DNA from: Sulfurimonas sp.
GTDB lineage: Bacteria > Campylobacterota > Campylobacteria > Campylobacterales > Sulfurimonadaceae
Length of the DNA: 39,328 bases
Assembly: GCA_026988315.1 (NCBI GenBank)
Contig: JALSLJ010000090.1
Location: forward strand, 1-39,328
Reading direction: 5' to 3'
Shown here: in pieces, positions 26,250 to 36,289 of the stretch
Layout of the letters: each line of letters starts with the position of its first letter
Numbering within the stretch: the first letter of the stretch is position 1
The notes under the pieces: generated by a model
The model's database searches: none
What the model saw: the letters and a program-made list of their open reading frames with translations, nothing else
Told to the model about the DNA's origin: nothing
Made by a program: the position numbers and the translations under genes

Positions 26250-26960
26250 TTACTTTTTTCTTGCTATTAAAAGTGTAGAGATATCCATAGAAAAGCTTTT
26301 TGTATATAATATCTCAAAACCAGCACTTTTAAGTTCATTTTGCATATTTTCTACAGTTGAAAAATCTTCTATAGAGTTTGGTAAGTACTCATATGCTTCT
26401 TTGTTTTTAGAGATAAATCCACCAACTTTTGGTAGTATTTTATTCGTATAAAAATTCATTATTTTTGCTATTAGTGATGGATTTTCATTTTTCATAAACT
26501 CTAAAATTACAACTAATCCGCCAACTTTTAAAACTCTATTGAACTCATCTAAAGCTTCTTTTCTCTCAATAACATTTCTAATCCCATAAGTGATACTAAC
26601 AATATCACTAGACTCATCTTCAAGTGGAATTTCCGTAGCTTTTGATATATGATAATGAAACTCAGGATACTTCTCTTTTGCAACATCCACCATACCAACA
26701 GAAGGATCAACACCAACAATCTCATTGATTGTAACATCGGAGGTCTTAGCACGCTTTTTCCAAAAATCCATCATATCACCAGTGCCACAAGCAACATCTA
26801 CAATTTTATCAAGCTCACCTTTACCATAAAATTGATATGCCTTATCACAAGCTTTGCGTCTCCAGCTTTTGTCAACACCCATACTCATTACACGATTTGC
26901 AGTATCATATGTTGGAGCAATATCGTCAAACATTGAGACAATTTTTTCTTGTTTTTGCAT
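26250..26960 (-). CDS. ubiE: Demethylmenaquinone methyltransferase
   Basis: SAM-dependent C-methyltransferase that converts demethylmenaquinone to menaquinone, the main respiratory quinone in Campylobacterota. 236 aa, full length. SAM site VDVACGTGDM (near residue 54), second acidic loop IVGVDPSVGMV, then ITYGIRNVIERKEALDEF and VLKVGGLVVILEF of the UbiE signature. In this phylum the ring is thought to come from the futalosine route; no mqn gene is in this window. It lies between ribD (22-base gap) and xseA. Confidence 0.95.
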   Translation of the reverse strand: MQKQEKIVSMFDDIAPTYDTANRVMSMGVDKSWRRKACDKAYQFYGKGELDKIVDVACGTGDMMDFWKKRAKTSDVTINEIVGVDPSVGMVDVAKEKYPEFHYHISKATEIPLEDESSDIVSITYGIRNVIERKEALDEFNRVLKVGGLVVILEFMKNENPSLIAKIMNFYTNKILPKVGGFISKNKEAYEYLPNSIEDFSTVENMQNELKSAGFEILYTKSFSMDISTLLIARKK

Positions 26961-26982
26961 CTAAATCTTTCCTCAGTTAATT

Positions 26983-27999
26983 CTATAAATTATTTGTTTC
27001 TTTCATCCACATCATTATATCTTGCTCTTCTTTTTGTAGATTTAAAATTTCAAATTTTGTATCTAAATTTTTAAATCCTTTTGAGCCACCAAATGAGGGA
27101 GCTACAAAGGAGAGATAATAATCAACATATACTTTACTTAATGCAAACATTGCTGCACCTCCTTCAATCATAATATTATTATAACTATCGAGCAATGAAA
27201 AATTATCTGCAATGAAAACTCTTCTATTTTTCACATTAAACAAAGGGATAGTTTTATCAAATGTTTTTTCTTTTGAGAGTATGAGTATATCAGGGGCTTT
27301 TCCATTTACAAGTCTTGAATCAAGCGTAGGTCTATCTATTCTAACAGTATTTCCGCCAATCACTAGTAAATCACATAGATCCCTCATCGCATGAGTTTTT
27401 CTTCTGGATTCTTTTGAACTGATTATTCCCCCATCAGTAGTGCCATTTAATCTTTGTGCCCATTTAAAGAATATAAATTTTTCTTTACTCCATAAGCTAA
27501 ATGGCTCTAATAAATTACTACACTCTTTTTGTAAAATATTTTCTGCTACATCTACACCATTTTTTCTTAGTATATCATTGCCATGAGCAGCAACTTCATT
27601 AAAGTCACTTACCCCAACATAAACTTTTTTAATACCAAGTTGAGATATTAAAGAGGCGCAGGAGGGTGTTTTACCTTGATGAGAGCATGGCTCTAAAGTG
27701 GCATAAAGTGAAACATTTTTAAAACAATTATTATGATTTTGCAAAAGATATGCGTGTATTTCAGAAGATGATGTTAACGACAAAATATCAGTATTGCTAG
27801 TGAGTTTACAATATGCATCTTGAAGTGCCATAATTTCAGCATGTGGAGTTCCAGCTTTTTTGTGTGCATTTATGCTTAAGAGTTCACCTCTGTCACCAAC
27901 TACACAACATCCAACCGCTGGATTTGGATAGGTAAAACCCTGATATTTCCAAGCCTCTTGCAAGGCTAAGTTCATAAAAAAGTTACTGTCGATTACCAT
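26983..27999 (-). CDS. ribD: Bifunctional riboflavin biosynthesis deaminase/reductase
   Basis: Two-domain enzyme converting the pyrimidine deamination product of GTP to the reduced ribityl amino form in riboflavin synthesis. 338 aa, a little short of the usual 360. The N-terminal cytidine-deaminase-like domain has GTPHAEIMAL and ATLEPCSHQGKTPSCA (zinc His, Cys and Cys; catalytic Glu in HAE). The C-terminal reductase starts near 180 with RLNGTTDGGIISSKESRR and VIGGNTVRIDRPTLDSRL. It overlaps the rimP stop by 7 bases, so it follows the infB operon directly. Confidence 0.94.
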   Translation of the reverse strand: MVIDSNFFMNLALQEAWKYQGFTYPNPAVGCCVVGDRGELLSINAHKKAGTPHAEIMALQDAYCKLTSNTDILSLTSSSEIHAYLLQNHNNCFKNVSLYATLEPCSHQGKTPSCASLISQLGIKKVYVGVSDFNEVAAHGNDILRKNGVDVAENILQKECSNLLEPFSLWSKEKFIFFKWAQRLNGTTDGGIISSKESRRKTHAMRDLCDLLVIGGNTVRIDRPTLDSRLVNGKAPDILILSKEKTFDKTIPLFNVKNRRVFIADNFSLLDSYNNIMIEGGAAMFALSKVYVDYYLSFVAPSFGGSKGFKNLDTKFEILNLQKEEQDIMMWMKETNNL

Positions 28000-28442
28000 T
28001 CAAAATATGTTTTAGCTTTGTTGATATCATAAAAGTCAATTACAACTTCCTCACCATCTACATTAACAAAAATTTTAGAATCTTGAACCTTAATGAGAGT
28101 ACCTTTACATTTTTCTTTATTTACTAGAAGAAGTGAAACTTTTTCACCTATTGATAACAAATAATGTTTTAAGGTTGATAATTTTCTCTCAATTCCAGGA
28201 GTTCCAACTTCAAGTCTATAGTCACCTGAAACTGGTGGAGTGACATCAAGTAAAGGGGATATGAGATGTGTTAACTCAACACAAGAGTCAAGACTAACCC
28301 CTGCTCTTTTACCAGAAACAATCTCTTTAGAAATTACACTAACACGGTAAATTGTTTCATCATTTTCACTCACCACTGTAGTATCATACAGTTCTAAATC
28401 TACCGATTTTACTAGTGAATTAATATCGCTCTCAAGACTCAT
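27993..28442 (-). CDS. rimP: Ribosome maturation factor RimP
   Basis: A 149-aa 30S assembly factor, start ATG at 28442. A longer in-frame ORF to 28571 adds 43 residues of rbfA-antiphase sequence and is rejected. Features: VEVGTPGIERKLSTLKHY-type region (LEVGTPGIERKL is the conserved SPG-like loop), the C-terminal SH3-like barrel (VSLLLVNKEKCKGTLIKV) and VNVDGEEVVIDFYDINKAK. The start lies inside the rbfA end (11-base overlap), indicating translational coupling of the two assembly factors. Confidence 0.92.
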   Translation of the reverse strand: MSLESDINSLVKSVDLELYDTTVVSENDETIYRVSVISKEIVSGKRAGVSLDSCVELTHLISPLLDVTPPVSGDYRLEVGTPGIERKLSTLKHYLLSIGEKVSLLLVNKEKCKGTLIKVQDSKIFVNVDGEEVVIDFYDINKAKTYFEW

Positions 28443-28797
28443 CTTTAGTATCCTTTGCAATTCTCTTAAATAAATCTTCAATATTTTGTGATTTTTTAAG
28501 TTGTTCGTCAAATTCAAAAGCAAATTTTGGGCAACGAAACCAACCTTGATCTTTAAGGCAAAAATCTTCAATAATTGGACGAGCTTTTCTTAAAAGTTTC
28601 AAATAAGCTCTTTTTTCTTCTTCTGTAAATAAACTAGGGTCAATATAAACCTTAGCATCACTTTTACCACGAGAACACTTCACTTCAATTATACTTAATT
28701 CGTGAAGACGCTTGTCATTTAAAGAGCTTAAAGCCTCTGGAATCAACTGTAAAAGTATTGATTCCGTACGCTTGAGTTTTATCTGTGCTTCTGTCAT
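28432..28797 (-). CDS. rbfA: Ribosome-binding factor A
   Basis: A 121-aa cold-shock and 16S maturation factor with a KH-like fold. It has KLKRTESILLQLIPEAL at the N-terminus, a central LSIIEVKCSRGKSDAKVYI region and the C-terminal CLKDQGWFRCPKFAFEFDEQ, where the family has the R...P.L.F..D pattern. Directly abuts infB (infB stop at 28798) and overlaps rimP, reproducing the infB-rbfA-rimP order. The order is unusual in that rimP comes last rather than first as in E. coli, but normal for Campylobacterota as I recall. Confidence 0.93.
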   Translation of the reverse strand: MTEAQIKLKRTESILLQLIPEALSSLNDKRLHELSIIEVKCSRGKSDAKVYIDPSLFTEEEKRAYLKLLRKARPIIEDFCLKDQGWFRCPKFAFEFDEQLKKSQNIEDLFKRIAKDTKDES

Positions 28798-31425
28798 TTA
28801 TAAACTTACTTTTTGCTCAACTTTTTTGAATGTCTCAAGAATATCACCAGGTTGAACATCGTCGTAGCCACTAATAACAACACCACACTCGTAGCCATTG
28901 CCAATCTCTTCAACATCATCTTTGAAACGCTTCAGTGAAGTAAGTTCACCCTCATAATGAACTACACCATCACGAATAACACGAACCATACCACCACGGA
29001 TAAGACGCCCATCAACAACAACTGAACCAGCAACAACACCTTTAGGGATTTTAAACACTTCTCTAACTTCTGCTTGACCTGTATTTTCTTCAGTGTATTT
29101 TGGAGCCATCATACCTGTAAGCATTCCAGTGATATCATCGATTAATTGATAGATAATTGAGTAAGTTTTTATCTCAACACCTTTTTGTTTTGCACTTGCT
29201 TTAACTGCACCAGTTGGACGAACATTAAATCCAAGTAGTACACAGTTTTCAGAGTTATTTACAAGTTCAACATCACCTTCAGTTATTCCACCAACTCCAC
29301 TTGAGATGATATTCACTTTCACTTCATCATTTCTTAAGGCTGTAATAGATGTTTTAATCGCTTCGAGAGTTCCATGAACATCCGTTTTAAGAACAACTTT
29401 AAGAGATTTTAATTTACCCTCTGCAATCATTGCTGTCATATCTTCAAGTGACGACTTCGTACTAATTGAAAGCTCTTTATGTCTGTCATACTCATGACGC
29501 TTTAAAGCAAACTCTTTTGCTTCTTTATCGCTATTCATAACTGTCATAATTTCACCAGAAGCTGGAACTTCGTTAAGTCCAGCTATCACAGCTGTATGAG
29601 ATGGTAAAAGTTCTTTTATTTGCTTTTTATGCTCATCAATCATCGCTTTTACACGACCATAAGCAGCACCACAGACAACATAATCACCAACTTTTAGAGT
29701 ACCATTTTGCACGATAACCGTAGCAACTGGACCACGACCTTTTTCTAAAGAAGACTCGATAACAGCAGCTTTTGCAAGTGTGTTTTTATTTGCTTTAAGT
29801 TCTAGTATTTCCGCAGTTGTGAGAATATTTTCTAATAAATCATCAATACCCATACCAGATTTTGCAGAAACAGGAACAAACTCTACATCCCCGCCCCAAT
29901 CAACAGGGTTGATACCATGTTCTGCCATTTGACCTTTTACCATATCAGGTTGCGCTGTCTCTTTGTCCATTTTGTTTAAAGCAACAATAATAGGAACACC
30001 TGACTCTTTCGCCATTTTAATAACTTCAAGAGTTTGTGGTTTTACACCATCATCAGCAGCAACAACGATAATAATAATATCTGTAATATCAGTACCCTTT
30101 TGACGCATATGACTAAATGCAGCATGCCCCGGTGTATCGATAAATGTAATTGCTTTACCATTTTGCTCAATCGTATATGCACCAATATGCTGAGTAATTC
30201 CACCAGCTTCACCATCAGTAACTTTCGCTTCACGGATAGCATCAAGAAGTGAAGTTTTACCATGGTCAACATGACCCATAATTGTAATAACAGGAGCACG
30301 CTCAGTTGCATCTGGATCTTCTTCTATATCTTTTACATCTTGAGTAAACTCATCTTTAGGGTCAATAATAGTAACTTCAACTTCAAACTCTTCACTTAAG
30401 ATTTCAATTTCGTCGTTCCCGAGAAAATCATTTTTAGTCATCATCATACCAAGATCAAAAAGTACTTTTATGACATCTGACATTGGTCTTTTAAGAGCTT
30501 CTGCGAACTCATAAACACGAATATCTTCAGGAATCTCCACATGTGTTACAATCTCTTCTTCATGACTTGCTTTTGCATATTTTTTTCGCTTATCTTTACG
30601 AACTTTTCTACCACGGGGTGCTTGTTTTTTATTAGCATTTCTCCCAATTGGCTTAGGTGGTCTCGGTTTTCTTGGCTCTTCAACAGGAAGTGGAGCTCTC
30701 TCTGTTGAGTTTAAATCTAAGAGTGTCACTTGATTATCCATATCCATAGATACATCACTCATGGAACCACCAAAAATATCTATCCTCTTCCCTTGCTCTT
30801 GTTTTTTTGCATTACTTGAACTTTGTTTTGTCTTCTTCTTTTTAGCTAATTCCTCTAAAGCTTCAGCGCTTATTTTTCCATAACTAGAAACAGAAGCTTG
30901 TTTTTTTGGCATATCAAAATTTTCTTGAACTTCTACCTTAGGTTTTTTCTTTTTTACAATTTTAAGGCCAGATCTTTTTATTGCCTGTTTAACAATAACA
31001 GGACCAGTAGATTTCTGCTCTTTGACTTGTGTCTTGTTTTCTACATTCTCTGTTGTAGGCTTCTGCGTTTCAGTAATAATTTCTTTCTTTTTTGAAATTT
31101 CTCTTACAGGCTCTACTTTTGTGATCTCTTTTTGTTGAGGAGCTTCTTCTACTTTTTGAGATTCTATTTGAGCATCTTTTTGAGGAGTTTCTTCTTTTTT
31201 TTCTGGTGTTTCATTTTTTACTTTAACTGCTGTCTTCTTCTGTGTTTCGGGTAGATTATTATCACCGTTCATGATGTAATTTGCAATCTCTTCTGCTTGT
31301 TCCATACTAACTTTACTTTGTGCGGCTTTCACTTCTATACCCATATTCTTAGCTTTCTCTAAGACATCTTTAGAAGCTATCCCAAGCTCTTTTGCAATTT
31401 CGCTAACGCTAACTTTTTCTGTCAT
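28798..31425 (-). CDS. infB: Translation initiation factor IF-2
   Basis: An 875-aa GTPase that brings fMet-tRNA to the 30S subunit. The N-terminal IF2 domain ([21 protein letters not shown]) is followed by a 270-residue charged Lys/Glu/Pro-rich linker, an IF2-N repeat near residue 300 ([15 protein letters not shown]), then the G domain. G motifs: G1 [14 protein letters not shown] (near 388), G3 [10 protein letters not shown]4 NKMD and G5 SAKSGMG. Domains II to IV end with [16 protein letters not shown] and [12 protein letters not shown]. Its ATG lies inside the ylxR end (17-base overlap). Confidence 0.98.
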   Translation of the reverse strand: MTEKVSVSEIAKELGIASKDVLEKAKNMGIEVKAAQSKVSMEQAEEIANYIMNGDNNLPETQKKTAVKVKNETPEKKEETPQKDAQIESQKVEEAPQQKEITKVEPVREISKKKEIITETQKPTTENVENKTQVKEQKSTGPVIVKQAIKRSGLKIVKKKKPKVEVQENFDMPKKQASVSSYGKISAEALEELAKKKKTKQSSSNAKKQEQGKRIDIFGGSMSDVSMDMDNQVTLLDLNSTERAPLPVEEPRKPRPPKPIGRNANKKQAPRGRKVRKDKRKKYAKASHEEEIVTHVEIPEDIRVYEFAEALKRPMSDVIKVLFDLGMMMTKNDFLGNDEIEILSEEFEVEVTIIDPKDEFTQDVKDIEEDPDATERAPVITIMGHVDHGKTSLLDAIREAKVTDGEAGGITQHIGAYTIEQNGKAITFIDTPGHAAFSHMRQKGTDITDIIIIVVAADDGVKPQTLEVIKMAKESGVPIIVALNKMDKETAQPDMVKGQMAEHGINPVDWGGDVEFVPVSAKSGMGIDDLLENILTTAEILELKANKNTLAKAAVIESSLEKGRGPVATVIVQNGTLKVGDYVVCGAAYGRVKAMIDEHKKQIKELLPSHTAVIAGLNEVPASGEIMTVMNSDKEAKEFALKRHEYDRHKELSISTKSSLEDMTAMIAEGKLKSLKVVLKTDVHGTLEAIKTSITALRNDEVKVNIISSGVGGITEGDVELVNNSENCVLLGFNVRPTGAVKASAKQKGVEIKTYSIIYQLIDDITGMLTGMMAPKYTEENTGQAEVREVFKIPKGVVAGSVVVDGRLIRGGMVRVIRDGVVHYEGELTSLKRFKDDVEEIGNGYECGVVISGYDDVQPGDILETFKKVEQKVSL

Positions 31426-31672
31426 CAGTGATGATCTCCTTTAGTCTATTCGTAATTTTATCTCTATCACCACTTCTGCATTGTCGCATAAGTGCTTTTA
31501 ATACTTTTTTTTCATCTAAAATACAATTATTACACAGATAAAAACTTCTTCCAAATCCGGTAAAAGTTTCTAGCTGTCCATTTTTGCATCTAAATCTATT
31601 TAGTTCATTTTGTACATATCTTAGCCTACAAGAGATGCACATTCTCACTGGTTGATGAAATTTTGTCGCCAT
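31409..31672 (-). CDS. YlxR-family nucleic-acid-binding protein (DUF448)
   Basis: An 87-aa protein matching the YlxR fold: [11 protein letters not shown] at the N-terminus (family P.R.C..C) and [18 protein letters not shown] where the family has GRGAY.C....C. The Cys pairs may bind zinc in this branch. YlxR is an RNA- or DNA-binding small protein usually between nusA and infB; here it precedes infB directly without nusA. No good ribosome site precedes the ATG at 31672; coupling from thrB (31-base gap) is possible. Confidence 0.88.
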   Translation of the reverse strand: MATKFHQPVRMCISCRLRYVQNELNRFRCKNGQLETFTGFGRSFYLCNNCILDEKKVLKALMRQCRSGDRDKITNRLKEIITDDRKS

Positions 31673-31703
31673 TATATCTAAAACTTGCTTTATTTAATAG
31701 AGA

Positions 31704-32585
31704 TTACCTCTCTATTATGAGCCCATTGTTATCAAAGTTTAATATTTTCACTGAAAAGTCTGGAAATTTTTGCTTTAACCTGTTTGCAATCATCGCAGTA
31801 TCTTCATCATAAGCCATAGAAAAAAATGTAGAACCACTCCCTGAGAGTGTGCTCATAAGTGCTCCACTCTCATATGCAACTTTTTGAACACTAAAAAGTT
31901 CAGGTAATGTTTTCATTCTCGCTTTTTGATGAAATCTATCTCCAGTTGCAAGTTTTAACATCTCCCAATCTTCATTAAAAAATGCAGCAACTGTCAAAGC
32001 TGTGTGGGAGAGATTATAGATAGCATTCTCTTTTGAATACGACTTCGGTAGAAGTGTTCTCGCTTTTGCTGTGCTAATTGGTTTATTTGGTATTACCACT
32101 ATCGCTTTAAGATAATCAGGAAGATGTTTTCTTTGAGAAAAAACTTTATTTTTCTCAACTGTAGCCGCATTAAATCCACCCATAACAGCTGGTGTAATGT
32201 TATCTGGATGTGGCTCATACACAAGTGCATGATTTAAAATTCTTCTTTTGCTTACTCTTATACCTGCTGCTTCATGTGCACTTGCAATTGCACTTACAAT
32301 CACCGCAGAGGAACTCCCAAGTCCTCTTGACATCGGCACTTGATTATAAAAAGTAAATTTAAAATTTTGTCTTTTTTGAGTTAAACGGTTGTAGTGGTCA
32401 TTAAAAATACTTACAAAAAGGTTATTACCCTTTAAGCGTGGATTATTTTCACCCTCGCCCCTAATACTAACACTAAAAAATCTAGATTGATGGAACTCCA
32501 CCTTATTACGCAAATCTACTGCTAGCCCTAAAGAATCAAATCCTGGACCTAGGTTAGCACTGGTTGCTGGTACGCTTACTGTCAC
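31704..32585 (-). CDS. thrB: Homoserine kinase
   Basis: GHMP-family kinase that phosphorylates homoserine in threonine synthesis. 293 aa, full length. N-terminal [24 protein letters not shown] loop [14 protein letters not shown] (near residue 88) and C-terminal [13 protein letters not shown] are the three GHMP motifs. Start is GTG at 32585, with AGGAAA upstream. Placed between tsaB and ylxR, an order also found in Campylobacter (from memory). Confidence 0.96.
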   Translation of the reverse strand: MTVSVPATSANLGPGFDSLGLAVDLRNKVEFHQSRFFSVSIRGEGENNPRLKGNNLFVSIFNDHYNRLTQKRQNFKFTFYNQVPMSRGLGSSSAVIVSAIASAHEAAGIRVSKRRILNHALVYEPHPDNITPAVMGGFNAATVEKNKVFSQRKHLPDYLKAIVVIPNKPISTAKARTLLPKSYSKENAIYNLSHTALTVAAFFNEDWEMLKLATGDRFHQKARMKTLPELFSVQKVAYESGALMSTLSGSGSTFFSMAYDEDTAMIANRLKQKFPDFSVKILNFDNNGLIIER

Positions 32586-32594
32586 TAATATTTC

Positions 32595-33056
32595 CTATCC
32601 AACTGCACCAATAGAATATAAAGGCGTTGTTATTTTATTAAAATCATCAGTTTTAAGTAACTCTGGAAGCATAAACTTCATCTCTGGTACTTCTACTAAT
32701 TTTTCAGTTTTTATTTCTGACGCGATTTTAACAAAGTATAGCTTTCCAATCGCTTTTATTGGTTGATTATTATTAAAATAAAAAGCATCTGTTGCAAAAA
32801 GTGGTATGTCCTTAAGGATACTCAATGATTTTAAAAAAATATACGCTACTTTTATAGCCATAAAGCTACCTGGACCATTGGCATAAAAAAGTTTTTCTAT
32901 CTTGTAAGTTTTAAAAAGCTTATCAAAAATGATTGGAAGAATTTCTGAGCTCTTTTTTTCACTTTCTATAGTATCAATGAGTTTATTATCTTCATATATC
33001 CCAATTGTAATTGGGGAAGAAAGAGCAACTAAAACAATATCAACCTTTTTAAGCAT
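32595..33056 (-). CDS. TsaB-like t6A biosynthesis protein, short form
   Basis: A 153-aa ASKHA-fold protein. [20 protein letters not shown] is the TsaB signature (family GPGSFTGLRIG) and the N-terminus [20 protein letters not shown] is the phosphate-1-like strand pair with a degenerate core. TsaB is the scaffold that joins TsaD and TsaE in t6A synthesis. Normal length is about 220-230 aa, so the C-terminal half is reduced, as expected for Campylobacterota/Helicobacter TsaB from memory. It overlaps the lpxC stop by 8 bases and thrB follows by 9 bases. Confidence 0.8.
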   Translation of the reverse strand: MLKKVDIVLVALSSPITIGIYEDNKLIDTIESEKKSSEILPIIFDKLFKTYKIEKLFYANGPGSFMAIKVAYIFLKSLSILKDIPLFATDAFYFNNNQPIKAIGKLYFVKIASEIKTEKLVEVPEMKFMLPELLKTDDFNKITTPLYSIGAVG

Positions 33057-33933
33057 ACGCTTTTTCTAACTCCGCGGTTTTCTCTCCAACTAACTCAATA
33101 ACTTCATAGTTTTCAGAATCTTTTAAAAGTGCTAATGTAAGCTTATGGTTCAAATCATGACTACCAGCCATAGCTTCATAATTTCCTATAAAGTTCATCC
33201 CAATCAAAGACATATCTCCAATGGCATCTAAAATTTTATGGCGTACAAACTCATCAGGAAATCTTAAACCCTCTGGATTTAAAATCTTTTTTTCATCCAA
33301 TACAATGGCATTTTCCAAAGAACCCCCTAGTGCTAATCCTTTAGAGCGTAAATATTGCACCTCATGCAAAAAACCAAAAGTTCTCGCACGAGCTATCTCG
33401 TTTTTATAAGTCTCTTTTGTAAAGTTCAAGACATACTCTTGTTTGTTAATAACTGGATGGGGAAATTTTATTGTAAAATCGTATTTTAAATCAAGAGATG
33501 GGGAAAGTTTTACATACTTCTCCCCCTCCTGCACTATAATATCTTTTTTTATGCGCATAACTTTTTTAGGAATATCTTGTTCTACAAGCCCCGCTTCATC
33601 TAAAAGCATGCAAAAACTTGCACTACTCCCATCCATCACAGGCACCTCATCTGCGTCCACAATGATTCTTAAATTATCTATGCCATAAGCATACACTGCT
33701 GATAACATATGTTCTATTGTCGAGATAACATAACCCTCTTTACCAATGACGGTTGCCATTTTTGTGTCCACTACATTTTCTGGGATTAGAGGGATAGAAA
33801 TATTTACATCACTACGATAAAAGACTATACCGCTGTTTGAATCTAATGGTTCAAGCCTCAGTCTTACTGCGACACCTTTATGAAGTCCTATCCCAACAAG
33901 CTCAACAGGTTTTTTTATAGTTGTTTGATACAT
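33049..33933 (-). CDS. lpxC: UDP-3-O-acyl-N-acetylglucosamine deacetylase
   Basis: Zinc deacetylase, committed step of lipid A synthesis, following LpxA. 294 aa, normal. First zinc His in [17 protein letters not shown] (near residue 75-90), then [11 protein letters not shown] (active-site acid region), and the [12 protein letters not shown] motif (second zinc His and Asp). The HxxAGSHxLNHK-like end is seen as [12 protein letters not shown]. Followed by tsaB with an 8-base overlap; the M23 peptidase precedes it by 11 bases. Confidence 0.97.
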   Translation of the reverse strand: MYQTTIKKPVELVGIGLHKGVAVRLRLEPLDSNSGIVFYRSDVNISIPLIPENVVDTKMATVIGKEGYVISTIEHMLSAVYAYGIDNLRIIVDADEVPVMDGSSASFCMLLDEAGLVEQDIPKKVMRIKKDIIVQEGEKYVKLSPSLDLKYDFTIKFPHPVINKQEYVLNFTKETYKNEIARARTFGFLHEVQYLRSKGLALGGSLENAIVLDEKKILNPEGLRFPDEFVRHKILDAIGDMSLIGMNFIGNYEAMAGSHDLNHKLTLALLKDSENYEVIELVGEKTAELEKAYA

Positions 33934-33944
33934 ATTTCGATCCT

Positions 33945-35312
33945 TTAGCCTCTATTTATAATCTCTTTAGCGTTTTTTATAACATTGGTAATATTTAACT
34001 TTATCCATGTTGCATCCATCCACTCTGCAGGACGAACTTCGATACCTTGAACTAAAACACCAAAATGTAAGTGATCTCCCATAGCATAGCCACTCTTACC
34101 AGTATTTGCTATATACGATTTCGCTATCACTTCATCACCACTACTAATATTTACGCTAGCACAGTGTCCATAAAGAGTATAGAGTCCAAGCCCATGATGA
34201 ATAACTGGCATATTTCCATATATACCGTTATAATCTGAATAGACCACCTCTCCCCCATTTTGTGGTTTAATTTTTGCCATAGCATTACTCGCTAAATCTA
34301 GTCCTAAATGGTAAGACTCACTAATGTAGTCACCCTTATACGAGTACTTTCTATGATCACCAAATGTAGCTACAACTTGAGCATTTTTGAGTGGATACAT
34401 CTTATTCATCTTAAAATCACTTATCATCTCATCTGAAATTTTTGATGTTATATCATGAATAAGCTTCTCATTTTTTTCTCTTACATCTTCATTAATAATT
34501 TTAAACTGCTCAAGAGAACTCTCTACTCCTTGAGTCTCTTCAAACTCTTCAGCTAATTCAGCAATCTTGCCTTTTAAAAATTTATCACTTAGTTTTATGT
34601 TTGAAACTCGGTAGCCTTTCTCTTTTAAATAAAGAGGAATATAAGTTTTTGATGTATTGCCTGCATAATCACGAGCAACTATTGTAGCTTTAAAACTCAC
34701 TTCAGTTACTGGCCATGCTAATAAAGAGATATAATACCCATCCTTATAAAATGGTTGTACTTGAAACCTTTTACCAAAATTTGTTTGAATGAACATATCT
34801 TGTAGATTCTCATCACTTGCTTTAAAAACGACTAAAGCAGAGCCACCTTTAGTTATCTTATATGAATGGGCAACCGTTGAGAGCTGTGGTCTTTTTTTAT
34901 CAATATTCAAGGAAAATTGTTTCGTTGAGCTATTTCCTTTCAGGAAATTCCATTTGCTAGCATCTATCGCTTCTATTATAATTTTAATACTTTTATCTTT
35001 GATAGCATATGCATTTCTAGGTGATTCAAGTTTTATATTTACAGAACCTTGCGGTGTGATAAACTGTTCGCTATACAAAGAAGTTTCATCATTTGCAGTT
35101 TTTAATACAACTCTATAGGATTTAATACCACTTTGGTCATTTATAATAATATTTAATGGTTTTTTCATATTCCAATAGCCATTGTTTTCCATAGTTATTT
35201 CAGGAGCATTTCTCTCAAACATAACAGAGTTATACAAATACAAAACACCACCAATAATTAAACCAAATAATAATAACACTACAATCGAAGATTTATTTTT
35301 TTTTCTATACAA
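33945..35312 (-). CDS. Membrane-anchored M23 (LytM-type) peptidase
   Basis: A 455-aa protein. One N-terminal TM helix ([19 protein letters not shown], about residues 9-27) anchors a roughly 300-residue periplasmic region of beta-rich Ig-like or unknown fold. The catalytic domain occupies about the last 130 residues: [11 protein letters not shown] (zinc H and D), [14 protein letters not shown] and [12 protein letters not shown] (HLHFG). This is the complete active M23 set, so it should cut peptidoglycan cross-links. It sits directly before lpxC and 1 base after the DHH gene stop. Campylobacter has an M23 protein before lpxC too (from memory); related Pgp/Csd enzymes shape cells. Confidence 0.92.
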   Translation of the reverse strand: MYRKKNKSSIVVLLLFGLIIGGVLYLYNSVMFERNAPEITMENNGYWNMKKPLNIIINDQSGIKSYRVVLKTANDETSLYSEQFITPQGSVNIKLESPRNAYAIKDKSIKIIIEAIDASKWNFLKGNSSTKQFSLNIDKKRPQLSTVAHSYKITKGGSALVVFKASDENLQDMFIQTNFGKRFQVQPFYKDGYYISLLAWPVTEVSFKATIVARDYAGNTSKTYIPLYLKEKGYRVSNIKLSDKFLKGKIAELAEEFEETQGVESSLEQFKIINEDVREKNEKLIHDITSKISDEMISDFKMNKMYPLKNAQVVATFGDHRKYSYKGDYISESYHLGLDLASNAMAKIKPQNGGEVVYSDYNGIYGNMPVIHHGLGLYTLYGHCASVNISSGDEVIAKSYIANTGKSGYAMGDHLHFGVLVQGIEVRPAEWMDATWIKLNITNVIKNAKEIINRG

Positions 35313-36251
35313 TTACATTTCCTTATAAATTATCTCTAAAACTTTTTTCTTTGCATCATCCAATGTAAGAGGAGCTTTTATATTAAATCCTGCTCTATGA
35401 GTATCTCCATCGCCATCAAATGATGATGCTATTTTTAATACATCAACATCAAGAGTTGAACGCAAAGAACCTCTTATACTCAAATCACTATTTTGTTTCA
35501 ACAAAAGAGCCACCTCTACACTAGGAAGAAAGAGGGCCTCTTTTAAAACACTTTCACAATCTTCACCTAGAGCACCACTTGATTTCATATCATCATCACT
35601 CACACAAAAAACTGCTATCTTTGCTTCATTCTCTAAATGCATGTTTTTATACATAATCGCTTTTAACCTAAAAGCTCCAAGGGATATGCGTTTCATTATG
35701 AAATCATTACATAATTTATACTCAGCACCACAAGCTATTAACTCACTTATCATAGCAAAAACTGTACCATCAGTGCTCTCATCCATAAAGCCAAAAGTTT
35801 CATCTAAGATCCCAGCATATAAAGCTGTTGCCATCTTTTTATTTATGCTTATATTGTTCTCTTTAAAAAAATTAAACAACACCTGCGTAGTGCTAATGCA
35901 AGAGTTATCAACTAAAGAAAAATCACCATACTTATCGTTGTTAGAGTGATGATCAATGTTTATTAAATCACACTCTATTGCTACACCTATCCTACTTTTA
36001 TCTCCACAATTTAATGCAATAGCCAAATCAGCGGAAGAGGGAAAAGAACTTCTAATTTTTTCAAACCAAGGTAAAAATGACAAGTTTTGATTTATCTCTT
36101 TCGTAACACAAAAAAAAGAAATTTTTTTGTGAAGCCTAAGTAGATATGTATAAAAGGCACTAGCACTAGAAATCGAATCAGCATTAGGATCTATATGCGA
36201 TATAACCACTATATGTTTTGCGCTCTCAATACGCTCCAATATTTTATTCAT
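35313..36251 (-). CDS. DHH-family phosphoesterase (NrnA-like)
   Basis: A 312-aa protein (ATG 36251; a TTG one codon upstream is the other option). The N-terminal DHH domain has ISHIDPNADSISSASAF (motif I, where NrnA has HxxPDxDA), LALN-like AIALNCGDKSR and LINIDHHSNNDKYG (the DHH motif). The C-terminal DHHA1 domain has FDGDGDTHRAGFNIK, a variant of GGGH..A.G with one more residue between Gly and His. Metal ligands are intact by eye. NrnA-type enzymes degrade nanoRNA, pAp or cyclic dinucleotides; which applies is not decidable. First gene of the minus-strand run with its own TATAAT. Confidence 0.88.
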   Translation of the reverse strand: MNKILERIESAKHIVVISHIDPNADSISSASAFYTYLLRLHKKISFFCVTKEINQNLSFLPWFEKIRSSFPSSADLAIALNCGDKSRIGVAIECDLINIDHHSNNDKYGDFSLVDNSCISTTQVLFNFFKENNISINKKMATALYAGILDETFGFMDESTDGTVFAMISELIACGAEYKLCNDFIMKRISLGAFRLKAIMYKNMHLENEAKIAVFCVSDDDMKSSGALGEDCESVLKEALFLPSVEVALLLKQNSDLSIRGSLRSTLDVDVLKIASSFDGDGDTHRAGFNIKAPLTLDDAKKKVLEIIYKEM

Positions 36252-36274
36252 CAAATTCTCTTAATCTTTGTGAT

Positions 36275-36280
36275 ATTATA
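36275..36280 (-). promoter_or_regulatory. -10 box for the DHH-M23-lpxC run
   Basis: TATAAT on the minus strand in GAGAGTATAATATC, 24 bases before the ATG at 36251, just past the flhB stop at 36290. Confidence 0.5.
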
Positions 36281-36289
36281 CTCTCTTTT

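Noticed and set aside
28443-28571. Longer RimP N-terminus (43 extra residues)
   Set aside because: The extension is in another frame of rbfA coding sequence and is not RimP-like; ATG 28442 begins the family domain.
31668-31676. TATAATG at the ylxR start as a leaderless promoter
   Set aside because: The -10-like string overlaps the ATG itself. The gene lies 31 bases after thrB on the same strand, so read-through is simpler.
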